A DNA stretch of 64,000 nucleotides from positions 143,397,697 to 143,461,696 of the forward strand of contig CM030360.1 of NCBI GenBank assembly GCA_017893485.1, given 5' to 3'. Positions 23,029-35,400 of the stretch are shown here, piece after piece (position 1 is the stretch's first letter; every line of letters begins with the position of its first letter). Made by a program: the position numbers and the translations under genes. The stretch comes from Hemerocallis citrina (Eukaryota; Streptophyta; Magnoliopsida; Asparagales; Asphodelaceae). The notes beneath the pieces are model-generated. The model searched no databases and was not told where the DNA came from. It was given only the letters and a program-made list of their open reading frames with translations.

Positions 23029-23171
23029 GTATTTTTACATTTTGTTGTTTTGTTATTTTCCTTTGTTTCTTCCATTTTTCTTGCATTATTCTTTCATATT
23101 ACCTTTCTGCATTGTGTTTTCCTAACCCTTAATCATCAATTCTTTTTCTCTTGCTTTTGATTCTATCTTAG
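23029..23171 (+). other. Putative phase-1 intron between gag and protease of C
   Basis: GT at 23029-23030 and AG at 23170-23171 bound 143 bp of T-rich sequence ending in TTTGATTCTATCTTAG. Joining the flanks gives one frame through VILICFFPAH to the protease motif. The junction codon is split after its first base, and the active-site D is 14 codons downstream, the same phase and distance as in element B. Confidence 0.7.
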
Positions 23172-23640
23172 CGGTTATCCTTATTTGCTTTTTCCCTGCT
23201 CATGTTTTCTTTGATTTCGGGGCAACCCATTCCTTTGTCTCTTTCCGCTTCGTGGCTTACCATCAGTTGGATTGCAGCATCATGTCAGAGGTTTGGAACA
23301 TTATGACAGGTGGCAGTGTTGTCATTTGTTCCCAGAAGTGCAAGCAGAGTCCCGTGGTTATTGGTGGCATGGATTTCAAAGCTGACCTTATTGTAATTGG
23401 GAATTCAGGATTCGACGTTATTCTCGATATCGATTGGTTGGGTGAATCCCACGCCATCATTGATTGTCGTACCAAGAAAGTTGTATTCCAATCCCAGGCC
23501 GCACAGAGTTTGAGTTCCATACCGGGGAGACACCCCTTGGCCGAGCTAAGACTGCAGTTAATCAGGAGACTTGTGCGATGGAATTGCACTCAGTTTGTGA
23601 GGCTGTGCCTCTAGTAGTACGGAAATTCCTGGATGTTTTT
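23172..23640 (+). pseudogene. Aspartic protease of element C
   Basis: Follows the putative intron. The active site reads FDFGATHSFVS (23210-23242): the usual S or T after the catalytic D is replaced by F, likely disabling the enzyme. Further motifs are VVIGGMDFKADLIVI and FDVILDIDWLGESHAIIDC, where family members have ILGMDWL. The frame then shifts before the RT. Confidence 0.8.
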
Positions 23641-24475
23641 CTGGAGAAGTTGCTTGCTTACCCCGTGATATGGATGTGGAGTTCGGTATTGAAGTTCAGC
23701 TTGGTACGACGCCGATATCAAAAAGTTCCTACAGGATGGCACCGGTTGAGTTAGCAGAGTTTAAGGTGCAGATTCAGGAGTTGCTTGATTTGGGGTACAT
23801 CAGATCCAGTGTTTCGCCTTGGGGTGCTCCACTTCTTTTTGTTAAAAAGAAGGATGGTATTCCTCGACTGTGCATCGATTATCGGAAACTAAATATTGTT
23901 ACTATGAAGAACCGGTATCTGTTGCCTAGGATCGATGACTTATTTGATCAGTTGAGCGGAGCAGCTGTTTTCTTAAAGTTGGATCTTCGTTCTGGGTATC
24001 ATCAGGTCAAGGTGAAGGCGACTGATGTGCAGAAGACTGCGTTCAAGACCAAATATGGGCACTATGAGTATCTTGTGATTTCGTTCGGGGTTACGAACGC
24101 GCCAGCTGTATTTATGAGTCTTATGAATAGGGTCTTTTCCCAGTTCCTGAATAGGTTTGTGGTGGTCTTCATTGATGACATTCTGGTGTATTCTTGGAAT
24201 TAGAAGGATCATGCTGAACATCTTAGGTTGGTTCCGCAGACTTTGAGGAAGAATCAGCTCTATGAAAAACTCAGCAAGTGTAAGTTTTGGCTCAACAGAG
24301 TTACCTTCTTGGGGCACATTATCTCTGGCGATGGTATTTCAGTGGACCCGTCCAAGATTGCAGCTGTGAAGGATTGGCCAGTTTCCAAGTCAGTTTCAGA
24401 GGTGAGGAGTTTCCTTGGTCTAGCTGGCTATTATCGGAAATTCGTCCAAGATTTTTTTGAAAATAGCAGGACTAT
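23640..24475 (+). pseudogene. Reverse transcriptase of element C
   Basis: Typical chromovirus [62 protein letters not shown], an FIDD catalytic box (24168-24179, usual Y/F-x-D-D), then [15 protein letters not shown] and [16 protein letters not shown]. An in-frame TAG at 24201-24203 follows YSWN. A T-run frameshift near 24450-24458 separates it from the RNase H. Confidence 0.88.
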
Positions 24476-25023
24476 TGACTAAGCTGACAGGGAAGGATCA
24501 GAAGTTTTGTTGGTCTGAGGCTTGCAGTGAGGCTTTTGCTGAGTTAAAGAGTAGGTTGACTTCAGCGTCAGTGTTGACTATTTCAGATGGTTCAGGCGGA
24601 TTTGTAGTTCACTGTGATGCTTCGGGCAAGGATCTTGGGGCATTACAGATGCAGAAGGGCCGAGTTGTTGCTTATGCATCGAGGCAGTTTAGGCCGCATG
24701 AGAAGAACTATCCGACTCATGACTTAGAGTTAGCGTCAGTAATCTTCGCTTTGAAGCTATGGAGACACTATTTACATGGGAACCGAGTGGAGATCTTTAC
24801 AGACCACAAAAGTCTCAAGTACATCTTCACCCAGAAGGAATTGAACATAAGGCAAAGGTGTTGGTTGGAACTTTTAGCCGATTATGACATCAGTTTACAA
24901 TACCATCCTGGTAGAGTGAACTTGGTGCCAGATGCTTTGAGCAGGAGACCGGTACTCATGTTCCTGACTCAGCATAGAGATTTGGTTGAGCAGATGCGGA
25001 GGTTGGAGTTGGATGTGTTGTAG
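24457..25023 (+). pseudogene. RNase H of element C
   Basis: Open for 188 codons: [35 protein letters not shown] (first D), [39 protein letters not shown] (E), [14 protein letters not shown] (D), ending [12 protein letters not shown] (last D). All four expected acidic residues are present. Loss of reading upstream and downstream still prevents a full polyprotein. Confidence 0.88.
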
Positions 25024-26330
25024 CCGAGTTCTGATCGGATTTGTTTGGTGCTCCAGCTTCAGTCGTCTTTTATTGATCAGATCAAAGAGACTCAGGCTGG
25101 TGATGAGAAGTTGTAGGATTTCAGAGCAGAAGTTGAGGCAAATTCCCAAACGAATATGGTATTCATGCTGATGGATTGCTTCGTTTTGGGTCCAGGTTGT
25201 GTGTTCCGAAGGGTGAAGTTCGTTAGAGGTTGCTTGAGGAAGCCCACCAGTCATTGTATTCTATTCATCCTAGAGGTACCAAGAAGTACAGGGATTTGAA
25301 GCTTCATTTCTAGTGGCATGGTATGAATAGGGCTGTGGCTCGGTTTGTGTCTTAGTGTTTGACCTACCAGCAGGTGAAGGAAAAGCATCAGAGGACTGTC
25401 GGACTTCTTCAACCGCTTCCCATTTCGGAGTGGAAGTGGGAACACATCACTATGGATTTTGTGACTGCTTTGCCGAGGAGTCCTAAGGTTCATAATGCCA
25501 TTTGGGTGATTTTTGACCGACTGACGAAGAGTGCTCACTTCATTCCCTTCCGAGCCGGACAATCTGCTGAGAGCCTAGCTGAGAAGTACATGCAAGAGAT
25601 CGTCAGAATTCATGGGGTTACAGTCAATATTGTATCCGACAAGGATACGAGATTCAGGTCTCAGTTTTGGGAGAGTCTTCAGAGTAGTTTGGAGAGTAAA
25701 TTGAAGTACAGTACAGCTTTTCATCCCCAGACTGATGGACAGTCAAAGAGGACCATCCAGACTCTTGAAGACATGTTGAGGTCATGTACGCTGCAGTTCG
25801 GTGGATCTTGGGAGGACCATTTGCATCTCGTAGAGTTCTCGTACAATAACAGCTTTCAGCCCAGTCTTAAAGCTGCACCGTTCGAGGCACTTTATGGGCG
25901 GAAGTGCAGATCACCAGTGTGCTGGGATGACATTGGTGAGAGGAAGTTGTGGGGTCCAGAGTTGATACCAGGATAGTTGATGCGGTGACTCAGATCAAGA
26001 AGCAGTTGCAAGCAGCTCAGGATAGGTAGATGCGATGGGCTGATGTCTATCAGAGAGCTTTGGAGTTTGAGGTTGGTGACCATGTTTTCCTAAAGGTATC
26101 GCCTTGGCGAGGTGTCATTCGGTTGGTGGTGGGGGCAATATTACCCCTAGGTTTATTGGACCGTTTGATATTGTGGAACGAGTAGGTAAGGTGGCCTATC
26201 GTTTTGCATTGCCACCAGCTTTATCAGGAGTGCACGATGTTTTCCATGTCTCACAACTCAGGAGATATATCCGCGATTAGAGCCACGTGATCGACTATTC
26301 TGAGTAATCTGTGTAGCCGAATTTGATTTG
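25024..26330 (+). pseudogene. Integrase of element C
   Basis: The zinc-binding part is broken by stops at 25021, 25114, 25310 and 25353. The core is open from 25359 to 25976: ITMDFVTALPRS (first D), IVSDKDTRF (second D) and TDGQSKRTIQTLE. The residue 36 positions after the second D, normally the catalytic E of the DD35E motif, is K here. Later pieces (LYGRKCRSPVCWDD, VFLKVSPW, IGPFDI, HDVFHVSQLRRYI) match the integrase C-terminus in changing frames. Confidence 0.85.
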
Positions 26331-26490
26331 TGAGATTCCGCCAGTTGCTATTTTGGATCAGCGGGATAAAGTGCTTAAGAACAAGGTCAACAAGCTGGTT
26401 TGTGTTTCTTGGAATCCTCACTTGCCGGGTGAGTCGACTTGGGAGTTGGAGGAGGAGATTCAACAGAAGTTTCCTCATCTGTTTGAGTAG
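26330..26490 (+). pseudogene. Chromodomain at the end of C integrase
   Basis: IPPVAILDQRDKVLKNKV, then LVCVSWNPH and STWELEEEIQQKFPHLFE, then TAG. This is the CHD-type chromodomain of Tekay elements, thought to direct integration to chromatin marks. It is the piece that fixes the clade of C. A short piece to 26592 then holds the purine-rich stretch TTAGGTGGGTAGGATT next to the 3' LTR, taken as the polypurine tract. Confidence 0.85.
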
Positions 26491-26592
26491 CTTTTTGTTT
26501 TGCTCTTTCTTTTCTTTTTTTTGGAGGGTTACCCTATGTACTTCTTGCTTGAATTTCGAGAACAAAATTCTTCCTATTAGGTGGGTAGGATT

Positions 26593-29500
26593 TGTAACCC
26601 CTGTTTTTCATTTTCTGTATTTTTGGTAGTATTTTTCTTTTTGGGTATTTATTCATCTTGTATCTTTTTGAACCATATTTTGGATCTTCTTTTTCAATAT
26701 ATATTCATCTAATTGATTTGTCGTCGTTTTATTTGATCTTCTTGATTCATCGTCAGTCTATTATTTCATCTCTGTTTGATCAACCCATTATTTTTATCCT
26801 TATTATAATTGTTCATGCCCTATTGTTTATTCATTTTGTTCCTATCTCACTATTTTGGGGATCATTCTATTTTTTTTATCTGGACCTTTCATTTTAAACA
26901 AAAATCCACACCCACTAATACCCTAGCCGCTATTATACCCATCCCTGTTCACCCTCTCTTCCGTTCTCCCTCTCTCTCCTGTCTACACACTTCGCCGCCC
27001 TGTGTGCACCCTCATCCCTGTCTCTCCCTCCGGCGTCCCCTGTGTCGCGCCTCCCTAGCCACCAAACACCGACGCTCCCCTTGCCTCCCTATCCAGTCGC
27101 AGCAGCACAGCACCCTGCGCGTTGTTCCCCTCCCGACCACAGCGGCAGAGAGCAACATTAGCAACAGTAGCGCTGCCGCCGCCCTCCCCCACTTGTCGTT
27201 GCCATTCTCTCGACGCGTGCACCCAATGTCGTTGCTTGGCATTGTGTGCGTGTGTTGATCTTGAGTTGTGTCGTGGTTTGTTCGTTCGTCATTCTTTGAG
27301 TTCGTGCCTGGGAATCTGTTCCCGTTATTCTTGCTCTTGCTTCATCGTTTTCATCGTCAATCTGCAGGCAAGTAATTAGTATACTTTTGTTGCATATACA
27401 AATACTAAACACCGCCTGTAGTGTAGTTGCTTCAAGATCTAATCTCATGATTACCCTGTTAGATCTTGTCCATATGTGTTGAATTCCTCGTAGTTGTCTC
27501 ATTACACATAGACATGAAATTTAACCTAGATCTAATACTTCGTGTGGCATATATGTATGTTGGTTGTGATCCATTAGTTGTAGTATGAATCTTGCATGCT
27601 TGACGTGTTACTGGTAGTATATCTTGTTGTAGACTTGTTGAATACCCTATATCATATTGATTAGACATCCAGTATACCATATTTCATATTTCATTATGAT
27701 TTGGATGTGTTTCATATAAACTAGGTTATTTTATGCTTGAGAAGATTTCTGTTTTTGTTGTTACCCCGTTTTGTTGAGTATTTTAGACCCTATTAAGGTT
27801 AGTATATGAAAATTATTTGTAAATATGAATCATAGAAAATTCTGTCTACTTTTCAGAATTTCTGACAGATCTCAGTTTCGATTTGTGAGTTGTAAGTTAT
27901 GGCTATTTAACTACAGAGATGTAGAAAATTACAGATTTGGTTTTATGTGAATTCTGGAGAGTAACTTATTTTTATACTGATGTTAAAGATAATATTTTAA
28001 TCCAATATTTTGCTAAGCACAACTAGACTTGATTGGGATTAACCCCAAAATTTTGTGGATTTAATTGATGACCTTTGTAAACTATTCTGTACTTGTAAAC
28101 AACCACTATACTTGCAGAATTTTCATACTGTTCAGTAAAGAAACATAATTTCGACCTTATTCTACTTGTTTTTTATAAAAACTTTGTGAATATAAATTAT
28201 AGCATACTATATCTATTTTATCACCCTTTTGACAGATCTGGATTTCGATTTATATTTTGTAATCTACTGCCGTTTAAGTACTGCTGTGTTTATGATTTCA
28301 GATTTACAAATTCACTGTATCTTGCTGTTTTTTTATTTTATTTGACTATACTATCTATGTTGGAAAATTATAAAATTATATTTTCTGATACTAAACATAC
28401 TAGGGAATACCCCCAATTGTTTTTGGATTTAATCAGTAAGTTTTTATGCCGTTTTTCTGTTTATTACAAACTTCTGATTTCTGTCTGAACCTGTTTTCTG
28501 GATACAATTATAATTTGAGTCCTGTTTTTGTGAAATACCATATGACTTATATATATTTTCTGGATTCGGCCGAGAGTCTATTTTCCATATTTGCTGACGG
28601 ATCAAGGTTTGCATCTCTGTGGTAACGGAAATCCCAGATTTGGTGCAAAACTGTCTTGCCGTCTGGAACTAGAATTTTCATTGTCCTAATCTTTTATGAG
28701 TTTTCTTTCACCCTGTACATGTTTATCTTCGAACCTGAACCTATTACTTGTTCATGCCGTGTTATTCTTGTTCTGTTTTGTGACACGTACATGCCTGTTT
28801 GATAATAATAACAAATAACCAAGTCGGGGTTAAGGGAAAGATCTAGTAGTGGAAAATATAGAAATTTGTACTTGGAAGGGGCCATGTTTCCCACCTGATT
28901 ATCTGTTATCTGTTACCTGTTATATGATTATCCATGATCCTGATTATCTGTTTACTTGATTCCTGACTACATACTTCCTTATGAGAATGTGTACTCAAAA
29001 GGGGGCTCGTGTTTCCTGCCTGTTACCCAACTACATACTTCCTTATGAGAGGGTGTACTTGGAGTGGACCGTAGGTCCTACCTGATGAATGGTTACCTGT
29101 TACATGATACCTATACCTGTACCTGTTTACCTGATACCTGAGTACACGGCCCTATAGAATCCACTACGAAATCTAAACACAAACTTGTTTGAATGTAGCA
29201 ACCATGTGGTAAATGGATGAGACACATGAAGTGCTACTTAGATAGAAATAAATACAAGACTTTATATTTGTTTATACTGTTACATGCTTACCTGTTTACC
29301 TGCTTGCATGATACTTGACACCTGTTACATGTTACCAGTACCCTGTTAGTATACCATATTACTTGATCTTATTTCCTAATCCATGCTAGTTGTTCTGTTT
29401 GTTTCCATGACTATTCCATGCTATGTTTGCCTCCGCTATCACTCTATATTTGTTTATCTTTCCTATACTTATGCCTGCACTACAAGCGGCCCGTAACTTA

Positions 29501-29931
29501 CATTGACGAGCGTTTTGTTTTTTTTTTTCCGTTTCCTGCAATTTATTAAATTGCATATTATGGTGATCAGCTGCCGCTGGAGTAGGTGATATAAGATTTT
29601 AGTTGCTGGAGTTCTTGCTATATTATTTTTTCCTGTTATTCTTGAATAAATGTATCTGCTACTTGGATTATTTTTGTATTGGGCAGTATGACCCAGAATT
29701 ATTGACTTGCTTTAGATCTGGTTTGTTTGATATTTATCTATTTTGTTTTAAGTAAACTTGTTAGTGTATTGATTCATTCATGCATGCGTGGATGATTTCT
29801 CCTAGTTACTTCCTGTTATTCCTATAAAATGTTGTAAAGATCCTGACAGCTTATGGATGATGAAAATGATTCACTGGACTTAGTCACATATCCGTATTCC
29901 GTATCTTCTATTTTGGAAGCAGGGCGTGACA
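26593..29931 (+). repeat. 3' LTR of element C
   Basis: A 3339-bp copy of the 5' LTR, without insertion D. The stretches compared by eye differ by several changes per 100 bp, so the insertion is not recent. The palindrome recurs at 29537-29555. It ends GGGCGTGACA before the TSD. No gene. Confidence 0.92.
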
Positions 29932-29936
29932 CAGAC

Positions 29937-30690
29937 CAAGCAAAAGAGCCCCTTGAGGATCTCCACCTTGATGGCAAGTCCCACGTTCCGGAAACTATGT
30001 CAGTGTATGTGAAGTATGAGGAAGAAGATTTCTCTAATGAAGGGAACTCTCCAACCTTGGCCACCGACCCCCGGCTAAGGATATCAGATCTCGAAACTCG
30101 GGATATACTTTTTGCCGTTCAATAGGGGTTACCAGTCCTGTCCGCGTCCCTACGAATCAGCACCGTTTGGACACGAACCCTCACCCGGAAATATGTGACC
30201 AAGTCCTTCGATGGGGCATGAGCAAGGAAGAAGGCACCCCTCGAGACGTGGTCTTCGAAACTGCAAGTCTTAGAACCCGGGACAAGCAACCTGGAGAAGT
30301 GCCTGAACAAACCAGGCACAAGAGCCCCTTGAGGATCTCCACCCCGATGGCAAGTCCCACATTTGGGAGACCACGTCAGTGTACGTGAAGTGTGAGGAAG
30401 AAGATTTCTCTGATGAAGGGAACTCTCCAACCTTGGCCACCGATGCCTAGCTAAGGATATCAAATCTCAGTACCCGGGATATACTTTATGCAGTTCAATA
30501 GGTGTTATACCGGTCCTCTCCGCATCCCTTCGGGTCAACACCGTCAGGACATGAACCCTCAACCCAATATATGTGACGAAGCCCTTCGGTAGGGCACGAG
30601 CAAGGATGAAGGCACTCCTCGGGATGTGGTCAACAAAACTGCAGATCTTGGAACCCGGGACAGGCAACCCGAAGGGACATGTGCGGACAT
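29937..30690 (+). repeat. Two tandem copies of a ~377-bp unit, Tat 3' region
   Basis: AAGAGCCCCTTGAGGATC starts at about 29943 and again at about 30320; both units continue in parallel through GAAGAAGATTTCTC, the GGGAACTCTCCAACCTTGGC phrase and GGGATATACTTT. Element C inserted at the left edge. This looks like the hypervariable repeat part of a Tat 3' region. Short frames inside are not conserved between the copies. Confidence 0.75.
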
Positions 30691-31200
30691 CGATCCGCTC
30701 CGGGTTGAATGTTCAAATGGCAGGGCGAGTATGCTCCGACCGAGAATTAGATGACCTATACTCATCGGCTCTAACCCTCGGATCGCCATTCATGATGCCA
30801 GTCGACATAACTCCCAAAACCGCAGTCATCATAAGTTTGGGGGCCAAATGCTTGTAGGTGAGGGATATTTGTGGGCGTCAATAGCAACTACCTCATTTAT
30901 TTCCCAGTCAACACTGTGACTTCCAAGACCTACAGTCACCCCGATTCCCACGAAGAATGATGTAAGCAAGCCCACGTGATAACTCACGTAGCTACACGAA
31001 GATGATTGCACAACCAAGATCTTGGACCCAATCCCTCATGGGCAAAGCTCAGGACATTCAATCTTGGGTTCGATAGAGAGGCCATATATAAAAAAAATCA
31101 AGAGGCAAAAAGCAAAAGTATTCAAACATCTTATTCACATACAATAACCGAGTACAAGATGGGTGGTTATCAGTCCGCAAAAAAAGCAATGTGGGGAGTG
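30691..31200. other. Tat-derived non-coding segment
   Basis: No gene recognised. Near 31128-31182 the phrases ATTCACATACAATAAC and TACAAGATGGGTGG...CAGTCCGC resemble the 3'-UTR-like block seen after the accessory genes. Confidence 0.4.
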
Positions 31201-31510
31201 ATCAGGTCAGATCTGGAGGATGGATGAAGGAGGAGGGTGGAAAGAGGAGAGAAGAGGAAGAGGGGTCGGAGAGGATCTTGAGGAGGGACGAAGAAGGAGG
31301 AGGAGGAGGAGGAGGAGGAGGAGGAGGAGGAGGAGGAAGGGAGAGTAGAAAGGGCGGGTTGGTTCGGATCTGGAGGAGGGATGAAGGAGGGAGGAGGGGT
31401 GGGTCGGGTTGGATATGAAGGTAGGAGGAAGTAAGGAAAAGGTGGAGGACGAGGAGGAAAAGGGAGGAGGGAAGAAGAGGAGGGCTAGGTTGGATCGAAT
31501 CTAGAGGAGG
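31200..31510 (+). repeat. Purine-rich GGA microsatellite and minisatellite
   Basis: A pure GGA run lies at about 31288-31336, inside degenerate units of GGATCTGGAGGAGGGATGAAGG that recur near 31210, 31365 and 31495. The minus-strand frame here is only a proline/serine translation of the repeat. Confidence 0.85.
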
Positions 31511-31960
31511 GAGGAAGGAGGATGATGGATGTATTTGAAAATAACTTTTTTTTGGGAAGAAATCTGAAAGTAACTTTTGAGTAAAAAAATTCAAAATGAA
31601 CTTTTTTATGGAACATAATTACTTTCAAATGAATTGCAGTAACCTTTCTAAGAAGCATCGTTTTAAATTAAGATATTGTATTGTTATCCCGTAAAATGTA
31701 CATTCTCTGACTTAAGTGTCGTATGAGGTTCGGCCAATACTTATCAATCCTCTTCTGTGTATTTAATTTGTAAGTGTTTTCTAGTCCTGCACAATTTGAT
31801 CACTGCACATGAGTTTCTAGTGTCCCCTAAGATTCATGAAATTCCATATAGTAACCAAATGATACCATCACAGCGTCTAGACTTGCATGACAATATCCAA
31901 AGAGTCAGATTTGGAAATACATATAGTAGAATAACAGAGAAACTGAGTGAGAACCAAGGG
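31511..31960. other. Unassigned AT-rich sequence
   Basis: I recognise nothing certain in it. A weak likeness to the Tat leader signature (GACTTAAGTGTCGTATGAGG near 31709) could mark an old LTR remnant, but no TATA stands at the expected distance. Confidence 0.3.
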
Positions 31961-32488
31961 AACTAGGGATGGCCAGTCCGCGGAAAGGCGAAAATACAAG
32001 CGACCTAATTTCCTACGTTAGGGACGGGGTGCTCCTCTTCTGCTAAGGGGCACTTCTCCTCTGCTAGGGGGGCATGGATGATCGATTCGTGATTTGCCAA
32101 ATCCTTCCAAACCTTGGGGGAGGCTGCTTCATCATCTGTTTCTTCGGGGGGAAGGCCACCGAGGTTGATCCCCGGGTGCTTCGCCTCAACATCTTTGATA
32201 GCACGCCCGTAGCCCTTATCATCGGCATTGACAGTATCAGCTAAGGCCCCCTAATATTCCTTCTTTATTTTCACCTCCTCTGCCCGCCACACCAGTTTCT
32301 TGGAGATCAACTGATCTTTTTCCTTTGAAAGCTCTGCCCGAGCCTCCCTCTCCCTGGCTAGGTCCACCTTCAATTGTCCTATGCACCCTTCAAGGCTCCC
32401 AGCCCGTGAAAGAAGTTCGACCTCAGTTACTTCGGCGCGTTGCACCTGTCGTAGAAGCTGATCCATCCTCTGCTTTAGCTAGGCCCCG

Positions 32489-35400
32489 TGTAGTACCCCG
32501 TATTTTTTAAATACTATTTTTGATATTTGAAAATGAATTAAAATGATTTTCTGGACATTTATCTTTTACACGTGCAAAACATGTGCAAATGTTTTCTTGA
32601 AAAGATCAAAAGGAAAAATTATTTTTGTGGAAAATTATTATTTATTTGAGATTATTTGTGATTTTTTTGGATTTTTCTGAGTAAAGAAACTATTTTTATA
32701 AATACCTCGAAAGAGAGGGGCTTTTATGTAAAAAGCCGTTTGGATCTCAAATAAATAATGAAAATTTATTTTTTTACTGATTTTTGGGCTTTCCTTGGTC
32801 ATCATTGAAATTAAAATATATTTAAATTTTATTTAGAGTCGATTTGGTAAAGATTTAAACAAGTATGGTGTTTTTTGCAAATATGGAATTTATGTTGGAT
32901 CTTGTGCAAATATTTTTCTGGAAAGTAAAAGTCAGATATTTTAATTGGAAAATATAATATGTATTATGAGATATTATTTCTCAATTTTCTGGATTTTTAC
33001 GAATTTTTTATGATGTATTTGTAAATAATACAAAAAAGAAGGGCTTTTGTGCAAAATGGCCCGCCACCCTGAGGGCAAATCCAAATTTCACTTATTTCTG
33101 GGCTGTGCTAGATTGCTGGACAACTTAGTAGTAAAAGGATTTGATTTGGTTTTGATTTATTTAACTTATTTTAACTAAGAAAGGTTTATATATGTAAAGT
33201 AATAATTGTTAAAGGATTATTTTGCAAATGTGTTTCAGAACCCTAATTCCTCTATTTCGGGTATTTAAAGGAGGTGGAGTGCAGCCGTCTTTCGCTGCAC
33301 AACACAAGGTTTATTATTTTTATTTTTCTTGGAGATTGAAAGAGAAGATCTTGGATTTCGCAAGGAAGGGTTTTGCTTATTCGATTGGATTCTTCATTTG
33401 AGGTGAGTGACATGTTTGTTTTCTTTTATTTTGTATATGTTGTATGGGAATGACTTGTTTGTTTCCTTTTGATTTGTGTATGTTGTATGTGAATGATATG
33501 AATATTTTGATTGATCTTGGATGTTGAATTCCATATATTAGAAAGCATGCTAGGGTTTGGTATGAATATGTATGTTGGATGGATGAAAAATTGGATCTTT
33601 GAGAAGAACCCTAGATATTTGCATGTGAATGATTTTAGATTTGTTGAAGAACCTAATATGAATTGTGAATAGACCTTTTCTTTTGAATCATGACTGATTG
33701 AATTGAGTATGATAGATGTTAAGCATTAATTAATTAAAGATGAGATTTTTTGGACTATTGGTGAGTTGGATGAATAAAACTTGGCCATATTAAGGATAAA
33801 TTTATTTTTTTGTTCATGAATCAACTATAGAGAATAGTTGAGATTGAGTTGAGGAATTTTGAGAATGAATAATGGTTTAGAGGACCATGTTTTGAGGATT
33901 TGAGTTATGATGACTAAAATTTGAGATTTAGTTGAATTTGAGGAAAATTATCCAAATTGGTGATTTTTCTTTTGAGATTTAGTTTTGATGTGGTTTGGAA
34001 CTGAATAAGAAACTATTCAGTGATCAACAAATTTTAGAAACTCTATTTTGATTATATGCACATTTTATGTTTTATTTGAAAGGGATTTACAAACCACTAC
34101 TTTTATAAATTCAAGTAGTTTTGATTTAGTTTTATGGACTATTATACGTCTTACAAGTTGTATTTGATCATATAAGAAATATGCCTTTTGTATAAATCGT
34201 TTTCGTAAAGTAAAACTACATATCGGTTGAAATGTGCACAACCAAAGTATGCAGTCTGTAGGCCGACAGTCGACTGGCATGACCTCTCAGTCGACTGATA
34301 CGACCCGGCTGCTGTGTTCTTTAGTTTTCTTGAAATATCCTTCTTGACAGTCGACCTATTTCCTTTTCAGTCGACTGCTATACTTAGAATATTTTCTTCA
34401 AAGATTATTGGATTTTCTCTGGACAGTCGACTAGTAGTTTTTATAGTCGACTTATGTCACTTAGACTATTTTCTTAAAATCATGTAATTCTCTTTCTGGA
34501 CAGTCGACTGGTGACTTTTACAGTCAATACTTAGATTTTATTTTATTAAAGATGTTAGTTTTTCACTCTGGACAGTCGACTGAAGACCCTTTGCAGTCGA
34601 CTGGTTCTGATGCTTTTCTTGAGTTGTTTTGATGTTCTTTTAAATGATTTATTCTATAAATATTTTTGGATCTATAACTTACTATTCTAAATGTTATTCT
34701 TACTATAGAACATATGTTTTCAAGATATTTTATTGTTGGATTTGGATTCTGAAAATTTATAAAGATTTGGATTTTGTTGATTGGAGAGGTTTTCCCCTTT
34801 GATCGTTTTGATGATGGATTAGTGAGTTTTGGTCTTGTTGAAATCTCTAGGAGTTGAGTGGGAGTCCTGTGAACCGGCAGTTGAGATTGTTAAGTTAGAC
34901 CTGGAGGGTCTTGGTTTAGTTGTTGTTGAGTATTTAAGTCCGGCAGGATACACTAATTCTAGAGATGGAGATTTTGTGTTTTAATAATAACCAACTTAAG
35001 GACAGGCATTAGTGGGGATGTGATGGAACTTGGGAAACGTAAGTATAGACTCATGGTTTTTTTAGTCCAACAGATGTGTTCCAGGACTGTTTGTTGTTCT
35101 GTCTCGAGAGGACATTTGTGTGTTCGCGTGTTGAGGGTCTGCAGGCCTATTCACGGAGCATGCAGGGTGCATTCGCGTGTCGAGGGTCGGCAGGCCTATT
35201 CACGGAATGTACCTGGTGTATCTACACGTCGAGGGCCTTGCAAGCCTATTTGTGGGGTACACGGGTTTAGGAGATGATTCTCCAGTTGTTGTTTTTGAGC
35301 TATCTTACATGATGCTTGCGCGTCGAAGGCTGTGGTACCTATTCGCGGAGTATTCTGGATCTTGTTTCCCATCACCGTAATTGGATTAGTTGCATGACGT

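Larger units (their letters stand above)
17329..29931 (+). mobile_element. LTR retrotransposon C, Tekay-type chromovirus
   Basis: A complete 12.6-kb element, TGTAACCCC...GTGACA, with a perfect TSD CAGAC (17324-17328 and 29932-29936). It has both LTRs, PBS, gag, protease, RT, RNase H, integrase and a C-terminal chromodomain. Gene order and the CHD type (STWELEEE...FPHLF) point to the Tekay/Del clade. Stops, frameshifts and active-site changes make it inactive. It sits in the 3' region of a Tat element and so is younger than it. Confidence 0.92.

Noticed and set aside
31202..31594. Minus-strand proline/serine-rich frame of 130 codons
   Set aside because: It is the translation of a GGA microsatellite and its surrounding purine-rich repeat.
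31698..31735. Fourth Tat leader signature
   Set aside because: GACTTAAGTGTC is similar to the signature, but the following bases differ and no TATA stands 77-79 bp upstream.
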